This document shows, one piece after another, positions 35,398 to 44,779 of a stretch of 64,000 nt of DNA. The translations under genes and the position numbers were made by a program. Each line of letters starts with the position of its first letter. Position 1 is the first letter of the stretch. The stretch is from positions 326,606 through 390,605 of the forward strand of contig NZ_SRXT01000006.1 in NCBI RefSeq assembly GCF_004792685.1, read 5' to 3'. Below the pieces are notes generated by a model. It did not search any database. It saw only the letters and a list, made by a program, of their open reading frames with translations, and was not told where the DNA came from. The DNA is from Sphingomonas gei. Lineage in GTDB: Bacteria; Pseudomonadota; Alphaproteobacteria; Sphingomonadales; Sphingomonadaceae.

Positions 35398-36756
35398 ATG
35401 GCCCAGCCAACCACCCGCCGCAACATCCTGAAGACCGCCGCCGCGCTCACCGCGCCGACGATCGTCCCCGCCAGCGTGTTCGGCCGGAACGCCCCTTCGA
35501 ACCGAGTCGTGATCGGCGCAATCGGCGTTGGCCGCATCTCGCGCGGCCATGACATGAAGGAAATCCACAAGCACAAGGACGCGCAGATCGTCGCGGTGTG
35601 CGACGTCGACACGATCCGTCTCGGCGCGGGCAAGGAACTGGTCGACGCGCGCTATGCCGCCAGCACCGGCAAGCCCTATTCGGGCACGCGGATGTACCAT
35701 GACTATCGCGAATTGCTCGCCAACAAGGAGATCGACGCGGTCCTGATCTCGACGCCCGATCACCAGCACGCCCCGCAGGCGGTGCACGCGGTGCGCGCCG
35801 GCAAGCATGTCTATCTGCAGAAGCCCGCTGCGCTCACCATCGCCGAAGGCCGCGCGATGGCCGATGCGGTCAAGGCGAGCGGGCGCGTCGTCCAGATCGG
35901 CTCGCAGCAGCGCGGGCAGGACCCCTGGCCGCAATTCCACCGCGCCTGCGAATTGGTCCGCAACGGCCGCGTCGGCGCGCTCCGCCGTGTCGAGGTCGGC
36001 CTGCCGGGCGACCCGTCGGGCCCGGAGGCGCCGCCGATGCCGGTGCCGCGCAACCTCAATTACGACGCCTGGCTCGGCACCACTCCCGAAATTCCCTATA
36101 CCGAGATCGGGGTCCACCGGCAGGACTCGTTCGAGAACCGCCCCGGCTGGTTGCGCGTCGAGCAATTCGGCGCGGGCATGATCACCGGCTGGGGCTCGCA
36201 CCATATCGATACCGCGCATTGGGGGATGGACATGGAACATTCGGGCCCGGTCGAGATTTGGGGCAAGGCCGAATTCCCCAAGAGCGGCCTGTGGAACGTC
36301 CACGGCGCTTTCGAGACCCACGCACGCTACGCCAATGGCGTGACGATGACCGTGTCGGGCGCCTTGCCCAACGGCGTGAAGTTCATCGGCGACAAGGGCT
36401 GGATCTTCGTCACGCGCAGCGGCGCCGTCACCCCTTCGGACCCGGGCGGCCCCCAGATCGACTCGCTTCAGGCGAGCGATCCGAAGATCCTCACCAGCGT
36501 TATCGGTCCCAATGAAGTGCATCTGCTCAAGGTCCCCGAGCAGCACCGCAACTGGCTCGACGCGATCCTGACCGGCGTGCCGGTGAGCGCGCCGGCCGAG
36601 ATCGGTCACCGCGCTTGCTCGACCTGCCTGCTTCACTGGACCGCGATGAAGACCGGGCGGCGGTTGAAATGGGATCCCAAAGCCGAGCGCTTCGTTGGCG
36701 ACGACGAGGCCAATGCGATGCTTTCCCGTCCGCAACGCGGAACATACGCGATCTAG
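35398..36756 (+). CDS. Tat-exported Gfo/Idh/MocA-family oxidoreductase
   Basis: A 452-residue protein with a Tat signal (TRRNILKTAAALTAPTIVPA) and the Rossmann start VVIGAIGVGRISRGHDM. GKHVYLQKPAALTIAEG contains the catalytic Lys of the family, and WGSHHIDTAHWGMDMEHSGP is the substrate-side segment common in the large, secreted subgroup that includes GH109-like and inositol dehydrogenase-like proteins. It probably works on a periplasmic sugar or polyol. GGAGAGAG precedes the ATG. Confidence 0.85.
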   Translation: MAQPTTRRNILKTAAALTAPTIVPASVFGRNAPSNRVVIGAIGVGRISRGHDMKEIHKHKDAQIVAVCDVDTIRLGAGKELVDARYAASTGKPYSGTRMYHDYRELLANKEIDAVLISTPDHQHAPQAVHAVRAGKHVYLQKPAALTIAEGRAMADAVKASGRVVQIGSQQRGQDPWPQFHRACELVRNGRVGALRRVEVGLPGDPSGPEAPPMPVPRNLNYDAWLGTTPEIPYTEIGVHRQDSFENRPGWLRVEQFGAGMITGWGSHHIDTAHWGMDMEHSGPVEIWGKAEFPKSGLWNVHGAFETHARYANGVTMTVSGALPNGVKFIGDKGWIFVTRSGAVTPSDPGGPQIDSLQASDPKILTSVIGPNEVHLLKVPEQHRNWLDAILTGVPVSAPAEIGHRACSTCLLHWTAMKTGRRLKWDPKAERFVGDDEANAMLSRPQRGTYAI

Positions 36757-36888
36757 CCGTTTTGCACTTGTTCCGCTTTTGGTGGAGAAGTGCGCAAACA
36801 TGGGTACGGGCGGTGTCAACTTCGGCGTTAACATGTTCCGCGTTTTCTCTATGCCCGCCTGAATTGCATAACCGCCTAAAGGACCCCC

Positions 36889-37914
36889 ATGATCCGCACC
36901 GGACTGATCGGCTACGGCCTCGGCGGCATGGCTTTTCACGCCCCGCTGATCGACGCCGTCCCCGAACTGGAACTCGCCGCGATCGTCACCTCGCGCGCCG
37001 CCTTGGTGCACGAACGCTACCCGCAGGTGCAGGTGGTGCCCGATGTCGCGACATTGCTCGCCGACCCGACCATCGAACTGGTCGTCGTCTCGACTCCCAA
37101 CGACACGCACTTCTCCCTCGCCAAGGCGGCGCTCGAGGCGGGCAAGCATGTCGTGGTCGACAAGCCCTTCGCCAACACGGTGGCCGAGGCCGAGGCGCTG
37201 ACTGCCCTGGCCGAGGCGCAGGGCAAGGTATTGAGCGTCTTCCACAACCGCCGCTGGGACAGTGACTTCCTCACCCTGCGAACCCTGCTCGATCAGGGAA
37301 GCCTCGGAGACATAACGCTTTATGAAGCGCGGTGGGATCGCTTCCGTCCCGGGCTGCGCGGCAATTGGCATGAAGATGCGGGTCCGGGCGGGGGCAATCT
37401 GATCGACCTGGGGCCGCATTTGATCGACCAGGCGCTCGCGCTGTTCGGACCCCCCGAATGGGTGACGGGAGACCTCATCGCCCAGCGCCAGGGTTCGCTG
37501 GTCGACGACTATTTCGAGCTGACGCTGCATTACGGCCGCATGCGCGCCGTGCTCTCCTCCGCTTCGATTGTTCCCGCCCCGCGGCCGCGCTTTGCCGTCC
37601 ATGGCACGCTGGCGAGCTTCGTCAAGCACGGCCTCGATCCGCAGGAGGCACAGCTCCGCGCCGGGATGCGCGCCGACGATCGCGGCAGTGGTGTCGAGGA
37701 ACCGGCGCAGCACGGCGTGCTGATCGCGAGCGACGGAACGAGACGACCGGTCCCGTCGGAACGGGGGGACTATCGCCGCTTCTATTCGGGCGTCGCGCAA
37801 GCGGTGGCGGAGCGGCGCCCGCCGCCGGTGTCGCCGACTGACGCGCTGGGCGTGTTGCGGATCATCGAACTGGCCCGCCAAAGCGCTGCGGAGCGCCGGT
37901 CGTTACCGTTATGA
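36889..37914 (+). CDS. Cytoplasmic Gfo/Idh/MocA-family oxidoreductase
   Basis: A 341-residue protein without signal peptide, unlike the two before it. The Rossmann motif is TGLIGYGLGGMAFHAPLI and the catalytic motif GKHVVVDKPFANT. NLIDLGPHLIDQALALFGPP is the conserved substrate-side helix. It is close in pattern to YdgJ/YhhX-type oxidoreductases. Together with the upstream cupin and two exported relatives it suggests a small pathway for oxidising a sugar-like compound, partly in the periplasm. Confidence 0.85.
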   Translation: MIRTGLIGYGLGGMAFHAPLIDAVPELELAAIVTSRAALVHERYPQVQVVPDVATLLADPTIELVVVSTPNDTHFSLAKAALEAGKHVVVDKPFANTVAEAEALTALAEAQGKVLSVFHNRRWDSDFLTLRTLLDQGSLGDITLYEARWDRFRPGLRGNWHEDAGPGGGNLIDLGPHLIDQALALFGPPEWVTGDLIAQRQGSLVDDYFELTLHYGRMRAVLSSASIVPAPRPRFAVHGTLASFVKHGLDPQEAQLRAGMRADDRGSGVEEPAQHGVLIASDGTRRPVPSERGDYRRFYSGVAQAVAERRPPPVSPTDALGVLRIIELARQSAAERRSLPL

Positions 37915-38012
37915 TACCTGCATCCTCGGGCATTTCCCTTAGGTGGGCGGGGCGCTCGAAACGCCTATACCGAGCTGTTTCCGCGGCTCCAGATCGCAGG
38001 TTAGGAGTTTGA

Positions 38013-39614
38013 ATGCTTAGCCTTTTGGCTGCGTTGTCGAACGGCGCCTACGTGCCGCATGGCGCGTCGATGGCTTGGCGTCCCGGTCTGCTATGGGCGA
38101 ACGTCGCCACCGACGCGGTCCTCGCGATCGCCTATTTTTCGATCGCGCTGGGCTTGGCGTTGCTGATCCAGCGCCGCCGCGATTTCGCCTTCAGCTGGAT
38201 ATTCTGGTGCTTCGCGCTCTTCCTGACCGCGGACGGGCTTAATCACCTGATGAGCATCGTGACCTTGTGGTATCCAGTCTACGGCGTGCAGGTCACGATC
38301 AAGGCGTTGACCGCTGCCGCGTCGATCGCGACCGCAGCTGCCTTATGGCCTCTCGTCTCGAAAATGCTCTCGATGCCCTCGCGCGCCCAGCTCACCGCCG
38401 CAAATTCCAAACTCGAAGCCACGATCGAGGAGCGCGACGCGGCGCTCGCCCAGTTGCGTGAGCAGATGGCGCGGCGGCGCGACCTGGAAGCTGCATTGGT
38501 CCAGTCGCAAAAGCTGGAGGCGGTGGGCCAGCTGACCGGGGGGATCGCGCACGATTTCAACAACCTCCTGCAGGCGGTCGCCGGAAATCTCGAACTGATT
38601 GCGCGCAAGCCCGACGATATCGATCGCGTCGTGGGGTGGAGCGCCAGCGCGCTCAATGCGGTCGAACGGGGCCGGACGCTGACGGGCCAGCTTCTCGCTT
38701 TCTCGAGCAAGCAAGGTGTCGAACTCGATTCGGTACGGCTCGTCGAGCTGCTCGGCGGCGTGAAGGACCTCATCGAGCGTGCAGTCGCGCCGCTTGGTCA
38801 GGTACGCGTCGAGCGGATCGATCCCGGGCTCAATGTCGAAGTGGACGCGCTCCAGCTCGAGCTGGCGCTGCTCAACCTCGCGTTCAACGCGCGGGATGCC
38901 ATGCCTCAAGGCGGGATGCTCACGATTGCCGCCGAGCATCGCAGCGGCGGCGTGGCGCCTGATCTTCCCGCGGGCGACTATGTCGCGCTCAGTTTGACGG
39001 ATACCGGAACCGGCATGTCGCCCGAAGTACGCGCGCGCGCGACCGAGCCCTTCTTCACCACCAAGGGCGTGGGGAAAGGCACTGGCATGGGCCTGTCAAT
39101 GGCGCTCGGCGTGGCACGACAGTCGGGCGGATCACTGGCGATCGAAAGCGAGGAAGGGCAGGGCACGGCGATCACGTTGTTCTTGCGCGTCGCGGCCGGC
39201 CAGCCGCGCCGGATTGTCGGCGACGATGCGCGCTCAGACGTGCGCGTCGATCTATCGGGCTGCACCATCGCCCTCGTCGACGACGATGCCCAGGTTCGCG
39301 GCTCGCTTGCGGATACGCTGACCTCGGCTGGCGCGACAGTCTGTCAGGCATCTGACGGCAGGGCCGGCATCGAGCTCGTCCGCAGCGCCCGCCCTGATCT
39401 GCTCGTGGTCGATTTCGCCATGCCGGGGATGACCGGCGCCGAGGTCGTCCAGCAAATGCGAGGGGATCACCCCGATCTGCCGGTCGTCATCGTCACTGGC
39501 TTTGCCGACACCGACAAGCTCAATGCGGTTACTGGCGCGAGTGTGGCGGTGTTGTGGAAACCGTTCGAGGCGCAGGAATTGCTTCGAAAGGTGGCCGGGC
39601 TGCTTCGCCGCTAG
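38013..39614 (+). CDS. Hybrid sensor histidine kinase/response regulator with ethylene-receptor-like membrane module
   Basis: A 533-residue protein. Three membrane helices (about 25-52, 58-80, 88-115) resemble the sensor module of plant and bacterial ethylene receptors, with YFSIALGLALL and then FALFLTADGLNHLM. In true receptors the second helix has Cys-Gly-x-x-His; here D74-G-L-N-H78 keeps the His but not the copper-binding Cys. A coiled linker leads to HisKA with H180 in GIAHDFNN, an ATPase domain (DTGTGMSPE, KGVGKGTGMGLSM), and a C-terminal receiver whose phospho-acceptor lies in LVVDFAMPG. The stop codon overlaps that of the convergent nadE gene within the four bases CTAG. Confidence 0.85.
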   Translation: MLSLLAALSNGAYVPHGASMAWRPGLLWANVATDAVLAIAYFSIALGLALLIQRRRDFAFSWIFWCFALFLTADGLNHLMSIVTLWYPVYGVQVTIKALTAAASIATAAALWPLVSKMLSMPSRAQLTAANSKLEATIEERDAALAQLREQMARRRDLEAALVQSQKLEAVGQLTGGIAHDFNNLLQAVAGNLELIARKPDDIDRVVGWSASALNAVERGRTLTGQLLAFSSKQGVELDSVRLVELLGGVKDLIERAVAPLGQVRVERIDPGLNVEVDALQLELALLNLAFNARDAMPQGGMLTIAAEHRSGGVAPDLPAGDYVALSLTDTGTGMSPEVRARATEPFFTTKGVGKGTGMGLSMALGVARQSGGSLAIESEEGQGTAITLFLRVAAGQPRRIVGDDARSDVRVDLSGCTIALVDDDAQVRGSLADTLTSAGATVCQASDGRAGIELVRSARPDLLVVDFAMPGMTGAEVVQQMRGDHPDLPVVIVTGFADTDKLNAVTGASVAVLWKPFEAQELLRKVAGLLRR

Positions 39615-41662
39615 GGCAGCGCGCGGCGCAGCTCTTCGATCCACGTCGTCGCGACGCTGTCCGAGGGCGCACGCCAGTCGCCGCGCGGGCTGAGCGCGCC
39701 GCCGGCCGAGACCTTGGGACCATTGGGCAGCGCCGAGCGCTTGAACTGGCTGGTCTGAAAGAAGCGGAACAGAAACTCCTCCAGCCACTTGGCGATGGTC
39801 TCGAGATCGTATTCATTGCGCTCCGCCGCCGGAAAATCGATCGGCCACAAGCCTGCGCTGCGATCGCGCCAGGCGTGCCACGCCAGGAAAGCGATCTTCG
39901 ACGGCCGCAGGCCGTGCCGGACGGTGTAGTGCAGGAAGAAGTCGTGGAGTTCGTACGGGCCGATGCGGTCCTGCGTGCTCTGGATATTGCCCGCCGCGTC
40001 GGCTGGGACGAGCTCGGGCGAAATCTCGGTGTCGAGGATCGACGTCAGGACGCGCGCGGCCTCGCCGGTGAACTGGCCGCTGCGCACCGTCCAGCGGATC
40101 AGATATTGCATCAGCGTCTTCGGGACGCCCGAATTGACATTGTAGTGACTCATGTGATCGCCGACGCCATAGGTGCACCAGCCGAGCGCGAGCTCGGACA
40201 GGTCGCCGGTACCGACGACGAAGCCCTGGCGCTGGTTGGCGAGGCGGAAGAGATAGTCGGTACGCAGGCCCGCCTGGACGTTCTCGAACGTCACGTCGTA
40301 GACCGGCTGGCCCTCGGCAAAGGGATGGCCGAGATCGCCGAGCATCTGCCGCGCGCTGGGCCGGATGTCGATCTCCTCGCCGGTGATGCCGAGCGCGCGC
40401 ATCAGCGCCCAGGCGTTGGCCTTGGTCGCATCGCTGGTCGCGAAGCCGGGCATGGTGAAGCCGAGAATGTCCGAACGCGGCCGGCCGAGGCGATCCATCG
40501 CCTTGCATGCGACGATCAGCGCGTGGGTGGAATCGAGCCCACCCGAAATGCCGATGACGAGATGCTTGCTGCCGGTGGACTCGAGCCGTTTGCGTAGCCC
40601 CTCGACCTGGATGTTGAACGCTTCGTAGCAATCCTCCTCGAGCCGTGCCGGCGTGTTGGGGACGAACGGAAAGCGACGCAGGGGGCGAAGCAGCCCGCGG
40701 TCGGCCATGTCGGGCTGGTGCTCGAAGCCGATGCGGCGAAAGCGCGTCTCGGGATGATTGGCGTAGCGGGCGCTGTCGTTGAACGTGCCGTTGCGCATGC
40801 GCTCGAGCCGGAGCCGCTCGAGATCGACATCGGCGCAGACCACTTCCGTGGTCAGTTCGAAGCGTTCGGAGCGGGCGAGCAATTCGCCGAACTCATAGAT
40901 CAGCCCCTGGCCGTCCCAGGCGAGATCGGTGGTGCTCTCGCCGGGGCCCGAGGCCGAGTACAGATAGGCGGAGAGCGTTCGCGCGGCCTGCGACGCGCAG
41001 AGCAATTCGCGCTCGCGGCCCTTGCCGATGACGATGTTCGAGGCCGAGAGGTTGCACAGCACCAGCGCGCCCGCCAGCGCGCCGTCGGTCGAAGGCGGAG
41101 TGGGCGCCCAATAATCCTCGCATATCTCGATGTGGAAGACGAAGTCCTCGAGGTCCGAAGCGGCGAAGATGAGGTCGGGCCCGAAAGGCGCGGATTGGCC
41201 GGCGACGGTGATGTCGAGACCAGTGAGCCCCAGTCCCGAGGCGAACCAGCGCTTCTCGTAATATTCGCGATAATTGGGCAGGAACTGCTTGGGCACCACG
41301 CCGAGAATGCGGCCGCGCGCGATCGCAACCGCGCAATTGTAAAGCCGGCCGTTGCGGCGCAGCGCCGCGCCGACCAGCAGGACCGGCGTGAGCTTCGCGC
41401 TCGCCGCAACGATCGCGGCGATGCCGGCTTCGGTTGCGTCGAGGATGGCCTCCTGCAGATGGAGGTCGTCGATCGCATAGGTCGTGACGTTGAGCTCGGG
41501 AAAGACGAGCAGATCTGCGCCCTCGGCGTCGCCTTGCTGCGCCAACGCGATCGTCGCGGCGGCGTTGGCGGCGGGATCGCCGACGACCACTGAGGGCGTG
41601 CACACCCCCGCACGGATCATTCCCTGGCGATGAAGCGAGAAAAAGGGATGAGTCTTGGCCAT
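39611..41662 (-). CDS. nadE: Glutamine-dependent NAD+ synthetase
   Basis: A 683-residue two-domain enzyme for the last step of NAD synthesis. The N-terminal nitrilase-like glutaminase has its Glu in FPELNVTTYAID, a Lys in GVVPKQFLPNYREYYE and the nucleophilic Cys in EICEDYWAP. The C-terminal ammonia-using domain has the P-loop GISGGLDSTHALIV and the TGDLSELALGWCTYG segment. The length is normal for this fused form. The ATG at 41662 is preferred over a TTG one codon upstream. Confidence 0.94.
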   Translation of the reverse strand: MAKTHPFFSLHRQGMIRAGVCTPSVVVGDPAANAAATIALAQQGDAEGADLLVFPELNVTTYAIDDLHLQEAILDATEAGIAAIVAASAKLTPVLLVGAALRRNGRLYNCAVAIARGRILGVVPKQFLPNYREYYEKRWFASGLGLTGLDITVAGQSAPFGPDLIFAASDLEDFVFHIEICEDYWAPTPPSTDGALAGALVLCNLSASNIVIGKGRERELLCASQAARTLSAYLYSASGPGESTTDLAWDGQGLIYEFGELLARSERFELTTEVVCADVDLERLRLERMRNGTFNDSARYANHPETRFRRIGFEHQPDMADRGLLRPLRRFPFVPNTPARLEEDCYEAFNIQVEGLRKRLESTGSKHLVIGISGGLDSTHALIVACKAMDRLGRPRSDILGFTMPGFATSDATKANAWALMRALGITGEEIDIRPSARQMLGDLGHPFAEGQPVYDVTFENVQAGLRTDYLFRLANQRQGFVVGTGDLSELALGWCTYGVGDHMSHYNVNSGVPKTLMQYLIRWTVRSGQFTGEAARVLTSILDTEISPELVPADAAGNIQSTQDRIGPYELHDFFLHYTVRHGLRPSKIAFLAWHAWRDRSAGLWPIDFPAAERNEYDLETIAKWLEEFLFRFFQTSQFKRSALPNGPKVSAGGALSPRGDWRAPSDSVATTWIEELRRALP

Positions 41663-41763
41663 CAAAGCGACTCCGAACGCATTTCCGGGTCGAAGCGCAC
41701 GACCCGCTCGGTCGCAATGACGTTTGCCTCAAGCGGGAGGGCCGGCGAAAGCGTTTCGATCAT
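41662..41763 (-). CDS. Possible 33-codon leader gene coupled to nadE
   Basis: An unlisted frame with ATG at 41763 encodes 33 residues starting MIETLSPALPLEANVIAT. Its TGA overlaps the nadE ATG (TGATG), as in translational coupling. No clear ribosome site is seen, so this may be chance. Confidence 0.28.
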   Translation of the reverse strand: MIETLSPALPLEANVIATERVVRFDPEMRSESL

Positions 41764-41855
41764 GAAAGGGTCGTAGTCGGCGGCGGGGGGTTAGCCAACC
41801 CGGCGCGGCAAGCACAGACGGTTGCTCGTAGCTTTGGTCTGAGGACGTCGCGCAA

Positions 41856-42563
41856 TCAGACCTTGGCGGAGTAGATCATCCGGCCGGGCCCGAGCCGCTC
41901 GAACACCTTGGCGAGTTCGTTCTCGCCCACCGCGAAGCAGCCCTGGCTGCGGCCGAGCTTGCCGTGCTTAGCGATCATGTCGGCGTTCGAATACCAGGCC
42001 GAGTGGACGACGATCGCGCGATCCAAGGCGTTATTGTTGGTCGGGTCGAGCCCGAGCAGGCGCTGCGAATCGCCGTGTTTGCCGACATAATAATCGGCGG
42101 TGAGAAAGGCGCCCTCGCTGGTCGCTTCCGAATTCACGACGTTCGAGAAGCTGTGGAGCAGCCCGGTGTGCTCGGGATCCGAACCCACGCCGTGCGCGAC
42201 GAGGAAGCTCTGCACTTCGCCGCTGCCGAGGTTGACGATGTGAAAACGTGGCCGCGAGGACGGCGTTGCGAAATCGGCGATGGCGATGCGATCGTGCGAC
42301 TGCACGCGGATCGAGTGCCGGTCCAGCGCGGCGACCGCGCGCTTGAACAGTTCGGGACGGATGTTGCCGGGCACCTTCGCCGCAGCCTTTACCGGCCGCG
42401 GTGCCAACGGGATCGGTGCCGGCAAGGGGACGATCGGCGCCGGCGCGCTCGCCAGCTTCAAGGTTCGCGTGGCGCAGGCGGAAACCACCGCACCGCTAGC
42501 CATCACAAGCGCCGACCGCATCAGCGCACGGCGCGTATGCGCCGAATCGAGATTTTTCGTCAC
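41856..42563 (-). CDS. Murein L,D-transpeptidase catalytic-domain protein (YkuD_2 type), exported
   Basis: A 235-residue protein. The N-terminus has twin Arg (HTRRALMRSALVMASGAVVSACAT), with a possible lipobox at VSAC, so it is probably an anchored lipoprotein. The catalytic segment is VVHSAWYSN followed by HGKLGRSQGCFAV, giving His, Ser and the Cys nucleophile of an L,D-transpeptidase-like fold. It would act on peptidoglycan stem peptides or attached proteins. It is divergent from a second L,D-transpeptidase gene at 42811. Confidence 0.82.
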   Translation of the reverse strand: MTKNLDSAHTRRALMRSALVMASGAVVSACATRTLKLASAPAPIVPLPAPIPLAPRPVKAAAKVPGNIRPELFKRAVAALDRHSIRVQSHDRIAIADFATPSSRPRFHIVNLGSGEVQSFLVAHGVGSDPEHTGLLHSFSNVVNSEATSEGAFLTADYYVGKHGDSQRLLGLDPTNNNALDRAIVVHSAWYSNADMIAKHGKLGRSQGCFAVGENELAKVFERLGPGRMIYSAKV

Positions 42564-42597
42564 TGGTTACCCGCTACCCGCTATTATGCCCGGTCTT

Positions 42598-42646
42598 TGT
42601 ATCAGGCTTAGCCTTGATATGGGGTGAAGACCGGGCCTTTGCCGGG
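42598..42646. other. Two-tier hairpin in the divergent L,D-transpeptidase control region
   Basis: GCCCGGTCTT and AAGACCGGGC form a perfect 10-bp outer stem. Inside it, ATCAGGC and GCCTTGAT pair with one bulged T around TTA. It could be part of a 5' leader of either gene or a small RNA. Confidence 0.4.
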
Positions 42647-42810
42647 CAACTCACCGCAATCGCTACCCATTTCACCGAGTTCCGCAGCAGTTCTGGAACA
42701 AAACCTTAGCGCGGCCAGCATGCGGGACGCGTGATTCGCCGTTGGCACCGAAATGGGTTAACAATGTTTAAGAAGGATGCGGGCGCCTCCCGCGGCTTGA
42801 GGAAACGACG

Positions 42811-43566
42811 ATGATGCAATCCGCGCGTGCGCTGTTCGTAGTGGCGGTACTGGCGCTCGTGCCTGTCGCAACGGCCAGTGCTGGTACGCTCGCGGCGGAT
42901 CAGCCCGCAATTCCACAACTCGGGCCCGGCCAGTCGATCTGGTTCGAAGCACCCGAAATGGTGAAGGCCAGTAGCGGCGCCAGCGCCCCGATCCGGGTCG
43001 TCGTTGCGATCCGGCAACAGCAGGCCCTGGTATATCGGGGCAACCGGCTCGCCGGGGTTACCACGGTTTCGACCGGGTCCCCGGGCTATGAGACGCCGCT
43101 GGGGGAGTTCACCATTCTCGAAAAGAAGGTGTTCCACCGCTCCAACCTCTACAGCAACGCGCCGATGCCCTATATGCAGCGGCTCACCTGGGGCGGCGTC
43201 GCGCTCCACGCCGGCATATTGCCGGGCTATCCCGCCTCGCATGGCTGCATCCGGCTCCCCAAGGCATTTGCGCGCCAATTGTTCGAGCTGACCGCGATGG
43301 GCGGGACCGTCCTGGTGGTCGACGATATCACCGATGCGCCGCTCTACCTTCCGTTGGAGCCCGTGCTCATGGCGGACATCGGGAGCCTGCGCACCTCGGT
43401 GACCAGTTACACGCCGCCCGCGCCGCGGCTCGCCGCGGAGACGCGCGATCTGGTCGGCGGCCCCTATGAGGTCCTGACGATGGGCGGCGATCCACCTGCC
43501 GGCCAGCGGCCGGCTTCATGGGTTGCCGGGCCCGGTGAAGCGTTAGTCACCCGCGGCTCGCGCTAA
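42811..43566 (+). CDS. L,D-transpeptidase (YkuD family), exported
   Basis: A 251-residue protein with a signal peptide (ALFVVAVLALVPVATASA). The active site motif is HAGILPGYPASHGCIRLPKAF, giving the His and the Cys of the YkuD HxnSHGCIRL signature. It forms 3-3 cross-links in peptidoglycan or attaches proteins to it. TTGAGGAAACG lies just before the ATG. It is divergent from the other L,D-transpeptidase gene, with 247 bases of shared control region. The C-terminal 70 residues are low in conserved features. Confidence 0.88.
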   Translation: MMQSARALFVVAVLALVPVATASAGTLAADQPAIPQLGPGQSIWFEAPEMVKASSGASAPIRVVVAIRQQQALVYRGNRLAGVTTVSTGSPGYETPLGEFTILEKKVFHRSNLYSNAPMPYMQRLTWGGVALHAGILPGYPASHGCIRLPKAFARQLFELTAMGGTVLVVDDITDAPLYLPLEPVLMADIGSLRTSVTSYTPPAPRLAAETRDLVGGPYEVLTMGGDPPAGQRPASWVAGPGEALVTRGSR

Positions 43567-43613
43567 AGCAAATCCTTCTGCAATCCGTCACAGTCGTACG
43601 CTAGAGAGGCGGC

Positions 43614-44243
43614 ATGAGCGGAATCCCCCTTGCCGAGGCCGTGCCGGCGCTGATCGAACTGGGCCGAAGGTTCGACACACGCGGCTGGGCGCCGGCGACA
43701 TCGGGCAACTATTCGGCACGGCTCGACGATGGCAGTTTCGCCATCACCGTGTCGGGCACCCACAAGGGGCGCTTGAAACCCAACGGCATCATGCGAGTCG
43801 ATGCGGCGGGGCAGGGGCTGACGCCCGGCAGGCCTTCGGCCGAGACCGCGCTGCACCTTGCGATCTATCGGCTTTTTCCCGACGCCGGGGCGGTTCTCCA
43901 CGGCCATTCGCCACAGGCCGTCGGCCTCAGCCGCGCGGCGAGCGCGGGCGAATGGGTGTTTCGCGGGCACGAGATGCTCAAGGCGTTTCCCGGGGTGGCA
44001 TCGCACGAAGGCGAGATGCGATTGCCGATCGTCGAAAACAGCCAGGACATGGCGGCGATCGAGGCGGCGGTGCATCCGGCGCTCACGGAGCCGGGCACGG
44101 CTCCGGCCTATCTCATCCGGAGCCATGGGCTATATGCCTGGGGCAAGGACATCGACGAAGCCGAGCGCGTGCTCGAAGCGACCGAATGGTTGATCGCCGC
44201 GGAGCTCGCCGAACAGAATTTTAGAGGGGCCTTGGCGCGATGA
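43614..44243 (+). CDS. mtnB: Methylthioribulose-1-phosphate dehydratase
   Basis: A 209-residue class II aldolase-fold enzyme that dehydrates 5-methylthioribulose-1-phosphate in methionine salvage. ATSGNYSARLDDG is the phosphate-binding start, and AVLHGHSPQAVGLSR gives the zinc His pair, with a third His near GLYAWGKDIDEA. It is first of four overlapping genes: its last four bases (ATGA) hold the start of mtnD. Confidence 0.92.
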   Translation: MSGIPLAEAVPALIELGRRFDTRGWAPATSGNYSARLDDGSFAITVSGTHKGRLKPNGIMRVDAAGQGLTPGRPSAETALHLAIYRLFPDAGAVLHGHSPQAVGLSRAASAGEWVFRGHEMLKAFPGVASHEGEMRLPIVENSQDMAAIEAAVHPALTEPGTAPAYLIRSHGLYAWGKDIDEAERVLEATEWLIAAELAEQNFRGALAR

Positions 44244-44779
44244 CCCGGCTGACCACTTACACGTCCGATGGCCAACCTCTGCTGGAGACCGAGGATCCGG
44301 CGCAGATTGCCCAAGCGCTTGGCGCCATCGGGGTGCGCTTCGAGCAATGGCCGGCGCGGTCGCTGCCGGCCGAAGCCGATCAACCGACGGTGCTGGCCGC
44401 ATTTGCGCCCGAAGTTGAACGACTCAAGGCGGAGAACGGCTATCGCACGGTCGATGTGATCCGGATGACGCCAGACCATCCTGAGCGCGCGGCGCTGCGC
44501 ACCAAGTTCCTTTCCGAGCATCGCCATTCGGAGGACGAAGTGCGCTTCTTCGTCGAAGGGGAAGGGCTGTTCACCCTGCGCGACGAGGACCAGGTCTATG
44601 CGGTGCTGTGCCGGGAAGGCGACCTGATCTCGGTGCCCGCAGGGATGCGGCACTGGTTCGACATGGGCCCGAGCCCGCGCTTCACTGCGATCCGGCTGTT
44701 CATCGATCCAGCGGGTTGGGTGGCGGACTTTACCGGCGATGCAATCGCCGATCGCTTTCCGCGGCACCAGCCGGCGTGA
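44240..44779 (+). CDS. mtnD: Acireductone dioxygenase
   Basis: A 179-residue cupin. The metal ligands are in [18 protein letters not shown] (two His and Glu) and [12 protein letters not shown] (His). With Fe2+ it makes formate and 4-methylthio-2-oxobutanoate in methionine salvage; with Ni2+ it runs off-pathway to CO. It overlaps mtnB by four bases and mtnC by four. Confidence 0.94.
   Translation: MTRLTTYTSDGQPLLETEDPAQIAQALGAIGVRFEQWPARSLPAEADQPTVLAAFAPEVERLKAENGYRTVDVIRMTPDHPERAALRTKFLSEHRHSEDEVRFFVEGEGLFTLRDEDQVYAVLCREGDLISVPAGMRHWFDMGPSPRFTAIRLFIDPAGWVADFTGDAIADRFPRHQPA

Noticed and set aside
36757..36888. Repeated TGTTCCGC with T-runs as an SOS (LexA) box
   Set aside because: The alphaproteobacterial pattern GTTC-N7-GTTC is not present at either copy.
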